Shown here: positions 13,548 to 25,910 of the stretch, piece after piece
How the letters are laid out: every line of letters starts with the position of its first letter
Numbering within the stretch: position 1 is the first letter of the stretch
Assembly: GCA_028274465.1 (NCBI GenBank)
Contig: CM051456.1
Coordinates: 4,775,545-4,839,544, forward strand
Origin: Plantago ovata
Lineage: Eukaryota; Streptophyta; Magnoliopsida; Lamiales; Plantaginaceae
Direction: 5' to 3'
Length of the DNA stretch: 64,000 bases
Notes under the pieces: generated by a model
Databases searched by the model: none
What the model was told of the DNA's origin: nothing
Seen by the model: only the letters and a program-made list of their open reading frames with translations
Made by a program: the position numbers and the translations under genes

Positions 13548-13785
13548 CTTCCTCCATTTCTTTAGTTACTTCCTAAGGGAACTGTTCATCGCGACCTTTG
13601 ATCACGTATAACTTTTAAATTAAACTGTATCAATATAAATTAAAAGTTGATTATGAAAATATATTTCATTTAATTTCATAATATAATTTTATTATATTTT
13701 TCTCTAATGTAATTTAGAAGTTATATGTGGTCAAAGGTCGCGATGAATAGTTACCCTTAGAAAGTTATTAATGAAATGGAGATAG
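13548..13785. mobile_element. Stowaway-type MITE
   Basis: It begins 'cttcctccatttctttagtt' and ends with the matching inverted sequence '...aatgaaatggagatag'. The arms pair for about 100 bases through 'catcgcgacctttga'. It is flanked by TA on both sides (13546-13547 and 13786-13787), the expected target duplication. 238 bp, non-coding. Confidence 0.85.
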
Positions 13786-14178
13786 TACTAATTTACTAAT
13801 TTATAGGTAAAATGGAAAACCGTTGATAAAATTAATCTATGTAACTTAGAGTGTGAAAGTGGGTGCAATGAACAAATAGGCATAGCATTACATTACGTTG
13901 TTGGAAATTTTTGGTATAATTGCTGGGATGTCTTGAATATTTTTCATGGACAAGACTTAACAAAAAGTCTATGTCGTAGCACTTAAGTATGCTATACTTA
14001 ATCATGTATTTATGTATCCCCAATTTCAGACTCTTGTCACAATCGATAATATTAACTACCTCAAAACAAAACTAGAATATACACACACATTCTTGAATAT
14101 ATACGCATATTCATTCATTAATCATCACAAAACTTCAGTAGTACTTTCCGCCATTAGAAAAAACTAGACCCCAAAGAC

Positions 14179-14217
14179 TTGACTTTCAACAACGTTTTCT
14201 TTTTTCTTCTATATAAA
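14179..14217 (+). promoter_or_regulatory. W-box and TATA box of the WRKY gene
   Basis: TTGACT at 14179-14184 is a W-box core, the binding site for WRKY factors, and suggests self- or cross-regulation. TATATAAA at 14210-14217 lies 90 bases before the ATG and is a good TATA box. Confidence 0.6.
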
Positions 14218-14306
14218 CTCCTCAATCCACTTACTCTTTTCCATTCTTTTGAACAAGTAATTAATCAACTTAACTCAACTCGTGCTAAACACAATCTCTG
14301 ACTACC

Positions 14307-15617
14307 ATGGATAGAACCACAACCTTCCCCATTGACCTCAACATTCCCTGCGACACTCCGGTATGTTCTCAAAATTTCCTCATTCGTGCTCGGTTTCGTG
14401 TTTTTTCTTCTTTTTTTAAATATGTCATTCTGGATCGAACTCAAGATCCATGTAAAGAAAAAACGGTGTCTCAGCTTACCAATTTGGCTATCTAGCTTTG
14501 ACTCGTGTAACTAAATCGTTTCTCATTAGGACTTAATTACGAACTTGCTTTGACATTATGGAACTGTAAATGTACACATGCAGACACAGGACATGATCCA
14601 GGAACTAAACAGAATGGCATCTGAGAACAAGAAGCTGACTGATAAGCTTGCTAGTGTGCGTGAAAACTACTACAGTTTGTTAGAAAAGAATGCTGAGGAG
14701 GAGCGTTTGAACACGAGGAAAAGGAGTTGCTGCGACGAGTGGTCACTTGGTAGCAGGCTCAAGGAGTTTAAATCAACAGTTTCAAGAGCACATGTGCGCG
14801 TTGATCCATCAGACATGAGCTTGGTAGGGGTTATTGTTGAGAGTACTTGTTATATTTCCTGTGAGCATTACATCTCATGAAATTAAGTTTACTGTCAAAT
14901 ATTTACAGATAGTGAAGGACGGTTACCATTGGCGAAAGTATGGACAGAAGGTCACACGGGATAATCCGTCTCCTAGAGCTTATTACAAGTGCTCTTTCGC
15001 ACCGAATTGCCCTGTCAAGAAGAAGGTAGGCTCGACTTACCAAATGGTGTTTTTTACTGGCTTCTGTAAAAGGCAAAGACGAAGACATGAACTCTAATTC
15101 AAGACACTAATAGTACATAATGTGGCTGAAAGGCCAGAATATACTGGTTAAATAAGCCCCCACAAACTCTAACCTAAAGCTATACAAATCAAATATCATA
15201 GCTATAAACTACAAGCTCTTAATAGTTAGTTATACAGTGTGATGTGTTTGTGCTAATATACTTGATATTTGGTTGTAGGTGCAAAGAAGTGCTACTGATC
15301 CATCTCTTCTAGTAGCCACATACGAAGGTCAGCATAACCACCAGCCTTCTGAAGCTGAAACGTCCGTGTCATTATTCCCAGGATCCATTCAGTTTGAATG
15401 CTCAGGGGCTGCTGAGTGCCTTGATAAAAGAGATCCGGTAGCATGTGATAATACGCAAAGTGCATTTCAGAAGTCTTTTATTGAAGAAATGGTTTCTTCA
15501 TTGACAAGTAATCCCAGCTTCACGGATGCACTAGCTGCAGCGATAACAAGCAGAATATTACATGAGGCTGCATTAGATAACGATAGTATATCGGATTCTA
15601 AGCTTTCTACAGCATAG
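14307..15617 (+). CDS. WRKY transcription factor, group IIa (WRKY18/40/60 type)
   Basis: Four exons, 14307-14360, 14584-14823, 14909-15025 and 15279-15617, join to 249 aa. Exon 2 encodes a leucine-zipper-like coiled coil ([20 protein letters not shown]), the dimerisation segment of group IIa, and a basic RKR patch. The WRKY domain has WRKYGQK at residues 106-112 and a C2H2 zinc site C126-X5-C132-X23-H156-X-H158. An intron interrupts the domain after CPVKKK, just before VQRS, the position typical of groups IIa/IIb. The residue before WRKYGQK is H rather than the usual Q. Members bind W-boxes in the nucleus and often act as stress and defence repressors. At 249 aa it is a little short for the group. 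No frame break is seen. Confidence 0.92.
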
Positions 15618-15975
15618 AAATGTAATGTCTATATGATGTTTCAGTACGTGGCTATGGTTAAAAAAAATTCTGTAAAGATAAGCGCCTCTTAGAAGTGATG
15701 CATCAAATCCATGTGTACAAATTTGATGTTTTTCGTAGGAATAAGCTAAGACGAACAGTCATAGTCCAAGAACCTGGCTTTTCTTAGCATTTATGTAGCA
15801 TATAAGGAACGGTGTTTTCATTAATAACTTCAAAGAATCAAGAAAAGAGTTTCATGTTAAGACCAACATTATAACATTCAAATCTAGCAATGATATGCTT
15901 ATGACGAAAGATCAGATACAGTGAATTTCGATGAAGAAAGAACGATGATTCAATTTTTATGCTAGTGAGATTGGA

Positions 15976-18900
15976 TTACCTTTCGAGGCACGTTGGTTCA
16001 ACTTGCTTTGGCATTTTCATTCTGCAATCTTTTCCGGCAGCAAGTACTTTTGCTTTCTCATTCTCTGCCTCTCTCTGCGCTTTCTTCTTCTCGAATTCCA
16101 GTTGCTGGAGGTTCTCCATGTTAGCCCGATGGAACATCCTCGTGAAATTCAACAAAGTAGACACAACTGCAAAAGAAATACAGTAGGCGATTAGAACTAA
16201 ATATACGTTTACAAAAAACTTGCACATCGGAACTCACAGGGTTTTAAAATTTATCATGAGTACCTTGTTCAAAGGGGCAACGAGCCGGATCTTCCCCGAA
16301 ATAAAAGGCTAGTGCATCTGCAGTTCTCCCCTGAGAAGCATTGGAAGGTTATCGTATTGGGACTTCATATATGACATCTAACGGAAGTATTTTTCGACAG
16401 ATCGAGGCAACAACAGGAACAGGGTACAAAGAAGTAGAAAGCTTACCACTTCTGAATAAAGTGAAGCCAGAGAACGAACTTCAGCCTCAGCAGAGCCAAG
16501 AAACTCCTCCAATGTCTGGATTTTCCCGTAAAAAATATTGATTAGAAGGCAAAGGAACGTATTGTAACTCCTCCAATGTCTGGATTTTTCATTTTTATTC
16601 ATATATGATCATGATTCATGATTTACTGACTCATTATAAAAAAGAAGATAATTGAAATAAAAAAATCACTAAACAAACATGTAGACTAATTTTATGATGA
16701 TAATTTATTCACAAGTTTTTTTTTTTTTTATCAAAATTGTGGGAGATAGTTCGTCATCGTAATGTAATAGTTGGTGTTTTACGACAAAATACCCTAAGGC
16801 TCTATTTAATTCAACTAAAAAAAAAAAATAAATTTAAATTGAACTTAACTAATAGTATAAACTGAAAGTTATATTTTTTAAATTGAATCAAACAGAGCCC
16901 AAGTCCCTAACCCTAACTCAAAAATATTTATTGTGAAATTTTTGAAAAAAACATCAATATCCTTTAAATCTCATAAAATCACAAATTATGATTATTGGAT
17001 TCGCTCCGGTTATTTTTTATTTTTTGGGTTTTTGTTTTAAACGCAATCAAATTCAATTATTTTAATTTTAACGGACAAAAGTAATGGGCCCCGGATAATG
17101 AACGTTCGTGTGGTTGGGCCTGAACCCATGAGAGGCCTTATATAGTCATATTTAAAAAATGAAATAAAGAAATAAATATAATTTACCATAATTAATTACC
17201 GGATAACCGAATAGGAAAAGGAAACCTAAATAAATACTACTCCGGAGTATCATATTATTCGTAATTATTGTTAGTATCTTATTAAGACTCCTAGTAGTCC
17301 TTAATTAGGGACTCCTTAATCCTTAATTAGTATTCCCAGTCATATTCATATTAGAACACAGCTAAATTATATTATACTTCCTCCTACTCTATATATACAC
17401 TACACGTTGTTCCGTTCCTTTACTAGAATTTTGAGAGAAACATTAATTCACTGTAATCCATCCAATGGCTACTTCTCAAGTTATTGTTCGTGAGGTTTGG
17501 AAACATAATCTGGACACAGAACTGATGGAGATCCACAAGTGCATCTTCCATTACCGGATAATCTCCATCGACACCGAGTTTCCAGGCACGGTCTACAAAC
17601 TTCCCCACAAAGAAACATACTGTGTCTCACCGGAACACCAATACCAGGTCATGAAGCTCAACGTGGACTTGTTAAGACTCATCCAACTCGGTCTCACATT
17701 GATGGATATATGCGGTAACTTCCCCAACCTGGGTACAGGATTCCGATTTGTCTGGCAGTTCAACTTCCGTGACTTTGATCCCGAAATCCATGCACATAAT
17801 TCTGATTCTATCAAGCTGCTGAAGAGCCAGGGGATTCGGTTTTCTGATAACAAGGCGAAAGGAATAGACTCTAACGAGTTTGCCGATAAATTCAGGTATT
17901 ATGTTTTGAATGCAAGGTTCACAAACATTCCAGGCACGCTACCGCTAACGTGGATCACGTTCCAAGGCGCATATGATTTTGGCTACATGATCAAGATTCT
18001 GACGCGTGGAAACTTGCCTGAGAACCTGTACGAATTTATGCACTTGGTTGGTTGCTTTTTTGGAGTAAATTCGTACGATGTCAAGCTTATCGCACTGCTC
18101 TACGGGTTGCATGGCGGATTGGACAAGGTGGCTGCTAGTTTGGGATTGAACAGGGTTGGAGGTGACAGTTGTCACCAGGCTGGTCCAGACAGTTTGCTTA
18201 CGATGCAGGTTTTCGAGGAGCTGCGGAAGAAGCCCGTGAAGAAAATTTATGGAAACAATCATAAGCTCTACGGGTTGGTACATCGCTCGGTCTGATTCAA
18301 TCGATTCAAGAGGTCTATATACATATGGAGCAAGGATTATGATACACCATCTTATTACTACTTTAAAATCATGCATTGATATTTTGAATGAAAAGAGGCC
18401 TAAAGGAACTAACAGCTACAGAAACTCCTTTTGAGTTTGACACTATTGTAAGATGTTTCACAAATTTAATTTTTACCATTGCTTTCTAAGTTGTAATACC
18501 ATAGATAGTTATGTTTTCCAGTTTGCAACCGAAGATACTAGTTCATCGATTAATGGACATCTTACAGTTCTTATTTCCACTTGATTATATATCTCGACTT
18601 CAGTTATAAGTTTCCAATATTTTCTCATATTTTCTCATGTTTGTAATTTAAATGTCAGTTGCGGGTGAGGGTTACCACCTCGTCGAATTCAAGCACATCT
18701 TTAGCTGGATAGTTTTATATCATGATATTCATTCATGTTGCTATACGAATTAAACAAATTAAGACATAAATCATTTGTTGGCCAAAAGTCCAAGGCAAGT
18801 AAGTTACCTGGCAAAAACGTTCCGACACATGACCGTCATTCTTGGAGGCTGTCAGTTCTTGTACAACCTTTTCAAGCCCTTTGTAGATAGCTTGCATTTC

Positions 18901-21900
18901 CTCTGCCAAATACTTCAATTGAATCTGCATCACAGTGTCCTTCCTTGTTAGTAGAAAGTGCTTCGCGGAAAAGATAAAGCAAATGTGAAAGAGTGTCTGT
19001 CTACCTTTGATGCAGCTTCCAAACAGGAGAGATCTTTCTGAAAATCCAACACTTCTGGCAAGTTTTTTGCAAGCACCTAGAGTCATAAGGTGCATAAGCG
19101 ACATGACATAAATGAAGAAATATGTAAGTGTTCTTACAAATCATACACCAGCAGAAAGTATCATCATGTAACGATAATATGTACCTTGCATAGGTAGTGC
19201 ATAAGAGTCAGCTTGTTATTACGGGCTCTCGTTTCTGTAAGTTTTGGAAGACTGTCCAAGCGAAATCCAACAGCAGAACCTGAAGATTAAAATTATAAAT
19301 GATCGCGTACAATCTTAGAAGGTTCTAGCAGAAAATCATTTTCCAATACCAGTATAACATAATTCCAAGCCAAAAATAGACTTCAGATTTTTATGATGGA
19401 TTCTCATCCAATATGAAAACTTAATGAGTGTTCCCTCTGAAGAAATTGAACAGTAACAGTTTGGAGCGATGCCTCATCGGCCATACACACATGACACACC
19501 AAACAAAGATTTTGTAAAGTCAATTAAGCATTAAGCAATGAGAAATATGATGAATGTTTAATGTTGAATATGCATCTTACATTGTTTTTTTTGTTTGTTT
19601 GTCTGGGATGATTATTACCTGTCAAATAATCATGCTAAAATGATGAAACAAAATGCAGAGCTTTAAATACTAACCTTTTGCAGTCCCATGGTTTAAAGCA
19701 TTACCCAGAGAAAGGATAGTCTTCATGATTCTTTTCAACTTGACTGAACCCCTGACCTGATGCAAAAAGCAATTAATGTCAAACACATTCCTTATAAATA
19801 GAGACAAAACAGAAAAGTTGCATACCTCTTCAGACGCAGAGCTCACAATTCTCAAACTATTTCTTAAATCGGATACCTGAAATTGAGAAGGAGGAGCTTG
19901 ATGTATTACCAGTTGCCAATTTTTAAACCAAAAGGAAAAAACAAAATTACAGATCTAGCTAACAGAGAACTAAAATTGCAGGCCATCTAACCTGGGACCA
20001 AAATTGGATTTTAAAAGAGAAAACTCTTAGCTTTGATTCCACACGAGGAACTTTCATCAACTCCAGGAAAAACTGCAACAACGGTGTGTTGTAAGACCAC
20101 ATGATATGCTACTAGTTATCTGAGTTAATTATGTTCTTTCTCAATAGTGGGAGCTTCGGATGGTGTATGTTTTACTGGAAGTGAAATACCATGAAGGAGA
20201 AAGACATTAACATCCAAGCAAAACTGAGAAATCGGATTTTCGGATGAGTTGATCAAGCATGATAGAAAGTAGAAACACAGAAGTAATATGCTTAAATGAG
20301 CTTATTATCTGGCTTCTGTCAGATTGAAATGGCATAGTTTTACATAGCAGATCCATTAGATGGGGGAAAGAATAGAAGAATTATAATAACCTGTTCGCAC
20401 GTTCCAAGGTTCTCCTTGTCACCTTTGTAGTTCTGAAAGGAGAGGGAAACAGAGGAAGAGTAACTAACTGATATATAGGGTCCACATTAAGAAATAATAC
20501 TACAATTTAGGAACCCTCAATTTAGAAGAGACCAAGGAATGGAACAAGTTATATCATACCTTAAGGAGTTCAATTTCTTCTTTGGTTGGACAAAATTTTA
20601 CGAGATTATCAACCTGGTCGATGTCTAGGGTCAAATCGTCCAGATCAAGGATTGAGTTCTGCAATGGGGTAGACCATACGACAATTAAAAGGGTACATAA
20701 GGTAAATAAACAACAGCAAGGGGGTGCGGTTAATAAGTAAGCCATAACCACCTTCCAGTACATGCAAGCTGCAGGCTAAATGTTTTATGCTTATGCAACA
20801 AATTTATTCCAACTGAGAGTAACTATTTAATAAGAAATGCGAAAAGTTTGCTTAGATACATTAAATTGACTTGTTCATCAGCATTCTTTATGAGAACACA
20901 AAGTTTTCTAAGATAGCTGATATTTTGTTCATCGGCATGCATTTTGACTACATAATTAAGCCGGAGAAAATTAAAAGAAGAATACCAATTAATACGCACA
21001 AATCAGTAGAAAAAGAACTATGAGTTGATATTTCTAGTTTTGAAATAATGAGAAATAATAGGTAATGTGTATTTAAGAACCATGACATTAGAAAGATGGA
21101 GATGCACTGTTGCTAAATAAATGGGTTATTGGGTCCAACATTGGCACTTTCCTGATTCTCAGACATGATGCCTCATAATGAAGTCGGGTTTTTTCTGGCA
21201 TGAAGTTAGGGTAGGCATGCATGAGCCTGAATCTCCAGGTAATATAATGGTTGAGAAACATCAATATGATCTCACTTCTTGAGACTAAAATGTTGGTAAG
21301 AATGATTGATTTAGGGGCTACATGGTCACATGACTCACATCTCTCAGAATATCTGCTATTAACTGTCAAAATTAGTAGGATTTTATAGTTTTATCTTGCA
21401 TATTCAGTTCAATGAGAAACCAATTCCATCTCCATGCTTCAAACATCTCATAAGCTCTTTATTTCCTCTAAACATGTCCAAGTAATCACAAACTTAGAAT
21501 GATGTGAGGTTCACAAAAACATAGTCACACACACAGCAAAATATTGTTAAATTCAGCCTACCACCAAATCTGACAATGGGACTTTAACTTTCTTCAGCAT
21601 TATTTCACAATTGTATGCCCGTCGATGGTCAATCTGCAAGATACAACATAAAATTTATGAGATTACAAGATACGAACATTCATGATTCATATTTTTCATG
21701 AAACGGACCGAAAGTATGTCAAAAAATGAGAGATGTAATTGACATGGAACTTTGTCCGACGTTACGAATACAGATCGAAGCGTATTCCAAGTACTTTGGC
21801 TTTGTTTTTAATGTGTTACTTTTGAAACTAAACGTTCAATATAGTGTCTTGGTTCCAGCTAATCAGACAATAACAGCGGCGCCATTGAACATTAGACACA

Positions 21901-24309
21901 ATTTGATGTAAAAATACATCCAGTAACATAGAGTTAGATAATAGTGTTTGATAAACTTACATAGAGTAACTTATGATTTAATTTACCCCAGCCAATAGGA
22001 CAAGGTAGGCAAATAACTTGGCGTAAACAAAACAACATAACAACCACATGCATCTTACTCAGTAAAGAGGGGCCAGTGATATAAAACACTATGCTGAATG
22101 CACACTTGATCTTGGAAAGCAGCAAATAAACCAAAGTACCAAACGTACAATGCACTCACTGCGACAAACTTAAGGTCAACTTACCAGTTGTACTTTGTCG
22201 GATTTTTGCAGCGAGTTACGCCTACTTGTTTTCCCACTGACACCTCCATGATCTGAATTTGGCAAACTGACTGAGAAAAGACTCTCGAGTTCAGACATGT
22301 CCAACTCCGGAGCTCTGATTAGTATCAAAGAGCAATGTTAACAATTGGTCAGAATAAGACTATTAAGAAACACCATATATGTAACAATATGTAGTGCCAT
22401 ACTTTGAATTATCTTCTGGCTTCTGTGCCTCAGCCCATATGCTCCCTTGAATGGCCCTTGTTAACTTCAACCAGTGATATGGTTTGAGGGATGTCTTCCT
22501 TGATAGAACCTGAACTCTTGTAGCTGACCAAGATTGCAACGTTCCTTTTATACTCAAGGGAGGTACAGGGACAATTCCATTAGCCTTTGACACACCTTTC
22601 AAAAGTGGAGGTGGTGGAGGTGGAACAGTTTGGGCACTCCTAGCTGATGTTTTATCATGGATACTTGGAGCAGGTGGTGGCGGTGGAACAGTTTGGGCAC
22701 TCCTAGCTGATGTTTTATCATGGATACTTGGAACAGGTGGTGGCGGTGGAACAGTTTGGACACTCCTAGCTGATGTTTTCTTATGGATACTTGGAGCAGG
22801 TGGTGCTGAGCAAATAGACATTGAATCTGAGTTTGACCCAGAAAATGGAAGCAGAGGAAGCAAGGGAGCCACAGGAGTTGATGATTGTTTAACAAAGGCA
22901 GTCGAAATTTTCTCTGAGAATGGAGGCTGAGGAGCTGTAGGTGGTATAGAAACTGAGTTTTGGCCATATATAGTGGATGTTTCTTCATTGGTAGAGCTAG
23001 GAACAGGTGGCGGCGGAGGTGGTGGTGGTGGTGGTACCAGGGATATAGTTGAAGAAACTGAGTTAGATCTCGGAGATGGAGGCAAAGGAAGCAAGGGAGT
23101 TGCAGGATTTGATGATTGGTTAACAAAGGCAGTCGAAATTTTCTCTGAGAATGGAGGCTGAGGAGCTACAGGGGGTACAGAATATAGTGTTTGGTCAACT
23201 GCAATGGAGGTTTCCTCCTGGATAGAGCTGACACCACATGGTGGCGGCGGGGGTGGTGGTGCTGCTGCTGCTGAGCATATAGACGAAGAAACTGAGTCTG
23301 ATCTCGGAGGAAGCAAGGGAGGTGGAGGGATTGATGATTGGTCAACAATAGCAGTTGTGCTTAACTCTGAGAATGGATGCTGAGGAGTTGCAGAAGGTAT
23401 AGGGAACGGATCTGATTGCAATGGTATTGTAGGTGGAGGGAGAGGAGGAGGTGGTGGAGCAGCCCGTGATGATAATGGAGTCGGTGATAGCTGTGGTCCC
23501 GATACATGCAACGGAGAGGATGATGGTAGTGGTACCCCAGATTGAGAATCCAACAGTTTTGAGGAAGACAGATTATCCGCAGATTGTATTGGAGGGGATC
23601 CAGCTATAGATGAAGGCAATGATGGCAATGACTCTTGCAATGGTGACTGTGTAGGAGATGATTCTGTTGATAATAACTCTGGAAATGGTGATAAAGGAGA
23701 AGATGTTGATATAGTACTGTTGCATGAATTGTTTCTAGACAGGATTTTCTCAGGTGGTAGAGGCACTGAGGAACTAGTTGGCGTTATGATGAACGGAGAA
23801 GATGTTGATGCAGAAGATGGTGATTGAGATGGATAAGAGACATCTCTGATACTATACTTGGAATCATCATGCAGTAGTGCAGTAATACCAAGCAGAGAAG
23901 ATCCACCACGGAATCTTGTGAGGGCTCCCTGAGAATTTCCTGGTGATATGATATTCGGTTGAGCAGACCTTTGAACGGAAACCTTCAGTTCGCTGCCATC
24001 CATCCTTCTTGTCATAGAAATCAGACCTACTGATGATTTTGAAGAATCCATCACTGTTGTTTCATTTACGGGCTTGCAAAACTTTTTCACGTCATTTCTG
24101 CCTTGTTTGACACTATCAGGACAACACACTGACAAAATTCTCCTTCTGATAATCCTAGGATAGTCTATCCACGAATGCGATTTGTCTAGTTGAGTAGAAG
24201 CATTCCTTGTTTTCGTGTGAGATTCTGCTTGTTCATCTTTCACACTCAAGTGACCAACACTCTGCCAGCGTTTTGCTCTTACAGAAAACCAGTTGATCCA
24301 ACCAGTCAA
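15976..24309 (-). CDS. Formin-like protein, class II-type FH2, without PTEN domain
   Basis: Coding exons read on minus: 24309-22403 (FH1), 22314-22185, 21633-21562, 20658-20560, 20432-20391, 20072-19992, 19876-19826, 19756-19675, 19279-19185, 19076-19005, 18924-18808, 16515-16447, 16330-16264 and 16166-15976. The first exon holds about ten poly-proline runs (FH1, profilin-binding), including tandem copies of a unit with 'IHDKTSARSAQTVPPPPP'. The FH2 domain starts at SLKPYHWLKLTRAIQGSIWA and has FCPTKEEIELLK, LGNALNHGTAKGSAVGF and YFGEDPARCPFEQ, matching class II formins. FH2 nucleates and caps actin filaments in the cytosol. The open frame begins near 24306 without an ATG; the first in-frame ATG is at 24051 (MDSSKSSVGL), so the 5' end is uncertain. 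A further upstream exon at 25130-25058 may be leader. No PTEN-like N-terminus was found. Its 2.3 kb intron holds CAF1. Confidence 0.88.
17390..17397 (+). promoter_or_regulatory. TATA box of the nested CAF1 gene
   Basis: TATATATA lies 68 bases upstream of the CAF1 ATG, inside the formin intron. It indicates that CAF1 has its own promoter on the opposite strand. Confidence 0.65.
17465..18295 (+). CDS. CCR4-associated factor 1 (CAF1/POP2) mRNA deadenylase
   Basis: A single-exon frame of 276 aa. CAF1 is the DEDD-type 3'-5' exonuclease of the CCR4-NOT complex and shortens mRNA poly(A) tails in the cytoplasm. The catalytic acids are D36 and E38 (IDTEFPG), D171 (GAYDFGY) and D242 (AGPDSLLT), with H237 just before. 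The usual family reading at the last motif is AGSDSLLT, so S to P is a small change next to the catalytic aspartate. It resembles the plant stress-induced CAF1 9/10/11 group, which also lack introns. The gene lies wholly inside the intron between formin exons 18924-18808 and 16515-16447, antisense to it. No poly-A tail or direct repeats mark it as a recent retrocopy. Confidence 0.95.
   Translation: MATSQVIVREVWKHNLDTELMEIHKCIFHYRIISIDTEFPGTVYKLPHKETYCVSPEHQYQVMKLNVDLLRLIQLGLTLMDICGNFPNLGTGFRFVWQFNFRDFDPEIHAHNSDSIKLLKSQGIRFSDNKAKGIDSNEFADKFRYYVLNARFTNIPGTLPLTWITFQGAYDFGYMIKILTRGNLPENLYEFMHLVGCFFGVNSYDVKLIALLYGLHGGLDKVAASLGLNRVGGDSCHQAGPDSLLTMQVFEELRKKPVKKIYGNNHKLYGLVHRSV
21205..21340 (+). repeat. 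Dispersed repeat, copy 1 (in formin intron)
   Basis: The stretch from 'gggtaggcatgcatgagcc' through 'gaatctccagg' and 'ttggtaagaatga' to 'aggggctacatgg' is closely matched at 40070-40220 in the same orientation. The family is unknown. Confidence 0.7.
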
Positions 24310-25660
24310 GGTGACTAAACATCTACCTTACACCTATTCAGTATGGAAGACCTAGGTTCTCAGCACCAGGACAACCAAACTCAAGAAACAAGATAAATAG
24401 TCGAATCCATTTCATGTAAAAGAACCTTCACCAAAGCCAAAAAATAAAATTAAAAAACACAAACTTATCAGATTGCATTCTTAATTAAGAGAGTCACAAA
24501 ACAATGGAAATGGAAACAGAAACAAAACTCCATACGAGCAATAGATATGTTTCCGTAGGTTAGTGATGCCTCGAATCTAAAAGACCCACAGGATTGATCT
24601 TAGCCACAGTGTTATATATCAATCAAGATACTTTTAGTTACTAGCAGGAATATAATAATTTCCCAACATATGTGCAGGAAGTATAATGGACTTATACTAC
24701 TATTTAGCACTAATATCACAATCGCAACGTTACTGAAACTACAGAAACCATGTAGTAGACAGACACTATAAAAGTTGCCTTAACCAAAGAAACTATTACA
24801 GGCTACAGCAAAACAGTAGCAAGATTGTAGAGAAGCAACTACTAGTAATCCAACAGCAATTAAGTCTCATATTTTTTCACCCTTCACCATAACCATTGAA
24901 TATATATTTTGTTCCTAGTTTTCACAAGAAATAGACTAAATATATCGCAAGGGGAACACCTATAATGAAAATATTCCCAACTCAGACATAAAAGCAAACA
25001 CATAGACTACATTCCAGATATTAAAAAAAAAAAAAAAACAAGAACATCAACTTACCAAAAGATCTTTCACTGGGCTTCCATTTTCACCGAGAGATTGAAT
25101 TTTTACAGCAAAAAATTTCACCGCATTGCACTGAAACAGCAGAAACAGATAATGTAGTATTATTGTAGGCTAGCGAAGATTAGACGGCGACAAAATCTTG
25201 AAACAGACAGTTGAGGGGGAATGTGCGTGTACTATGAAAGCTACTACATGAGTAATAAATGCGTTAAATACTTGACAATGAAGCAATTGGGTAACGGTTT
25301 TGCTGAGATAACAAGGAAGGGAAGGGAAGGGAAGAAAGCACTTATATGTTGTTGTTGTTAGCCATGTGAGAAAAAACAAGAAGAAAACATTTCTTCACAT
25401 ACACATTTACTCTGTTTAACTTGGCTTTCAATGGAGCAGGAGCAGCAGAAAAATGTACTACTAGTAATAAATAAGGCTTTCTCTATTTTTTATCTTTTCG
25501 CAATCGCCTGTTTCAAAAGTTATACTACTTCAAATATTGAATTTGTATGATTTTGTTGTGTTGATAAATGGAGTAGATTGCAAACTGCAATTAATGGTTT
25601 TAATGAGAGCATGAAGGCAGGGTTAATAATGTTTATTTTGATTCAAATTCTTTTTTATTA

Positions 25661-25910
25661 CTCCCTCCTCCTCTCTCTCATAAGCTTTCTGCTTTGACTT
25701 TTTTTTAACAACTTTAAACTTTAACTCCCAATTACTTTTAAAGTATAATGATAAAGTATTTAACGAGATTATATTATGAAAATATAAAACCTAAATTTTC
25801 ATCATATAATTTCGTCATATACTTTATCATTATAGTTTAAGAGTAATCGAGAGTCAAAGTTGCAAACTGCTGACCGGAAAAAGTCAAAACATAAAGCTTT
25901 TGAGATTGAG
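25661..25910. mobile_element. Stowaway-type MITE
   Basis: It opens 'ctccctcctcctctctctca' after TA at 25659-25660 and closes with an inverted counterpart ending 'ttttgagattgag' before TA at 25911-25912. The interior arms pair through 'attataatgataaagta'. About 250 bp, non-coding. Confidence 0.75.

Larger units (their letters stand above)
8396..14178. other. Repeat-bearing intergenic spacer
   Basis: Nearly 6 kb without a credible gene. It holds a degenerate minisatellite, a possible LINE 3' tail, two SINE-like insertions and a Stowaway MITE, listed separately. The rest is AT-rich sequence in which I recognise nothing. Confidence 0.55.

Noticed and set aside
22599-23161. Histidine-rich minus frame and glycine-rich plus frame
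   Set aside because: Both are shadow frames of the proline-rich FH1 exon of the formin.
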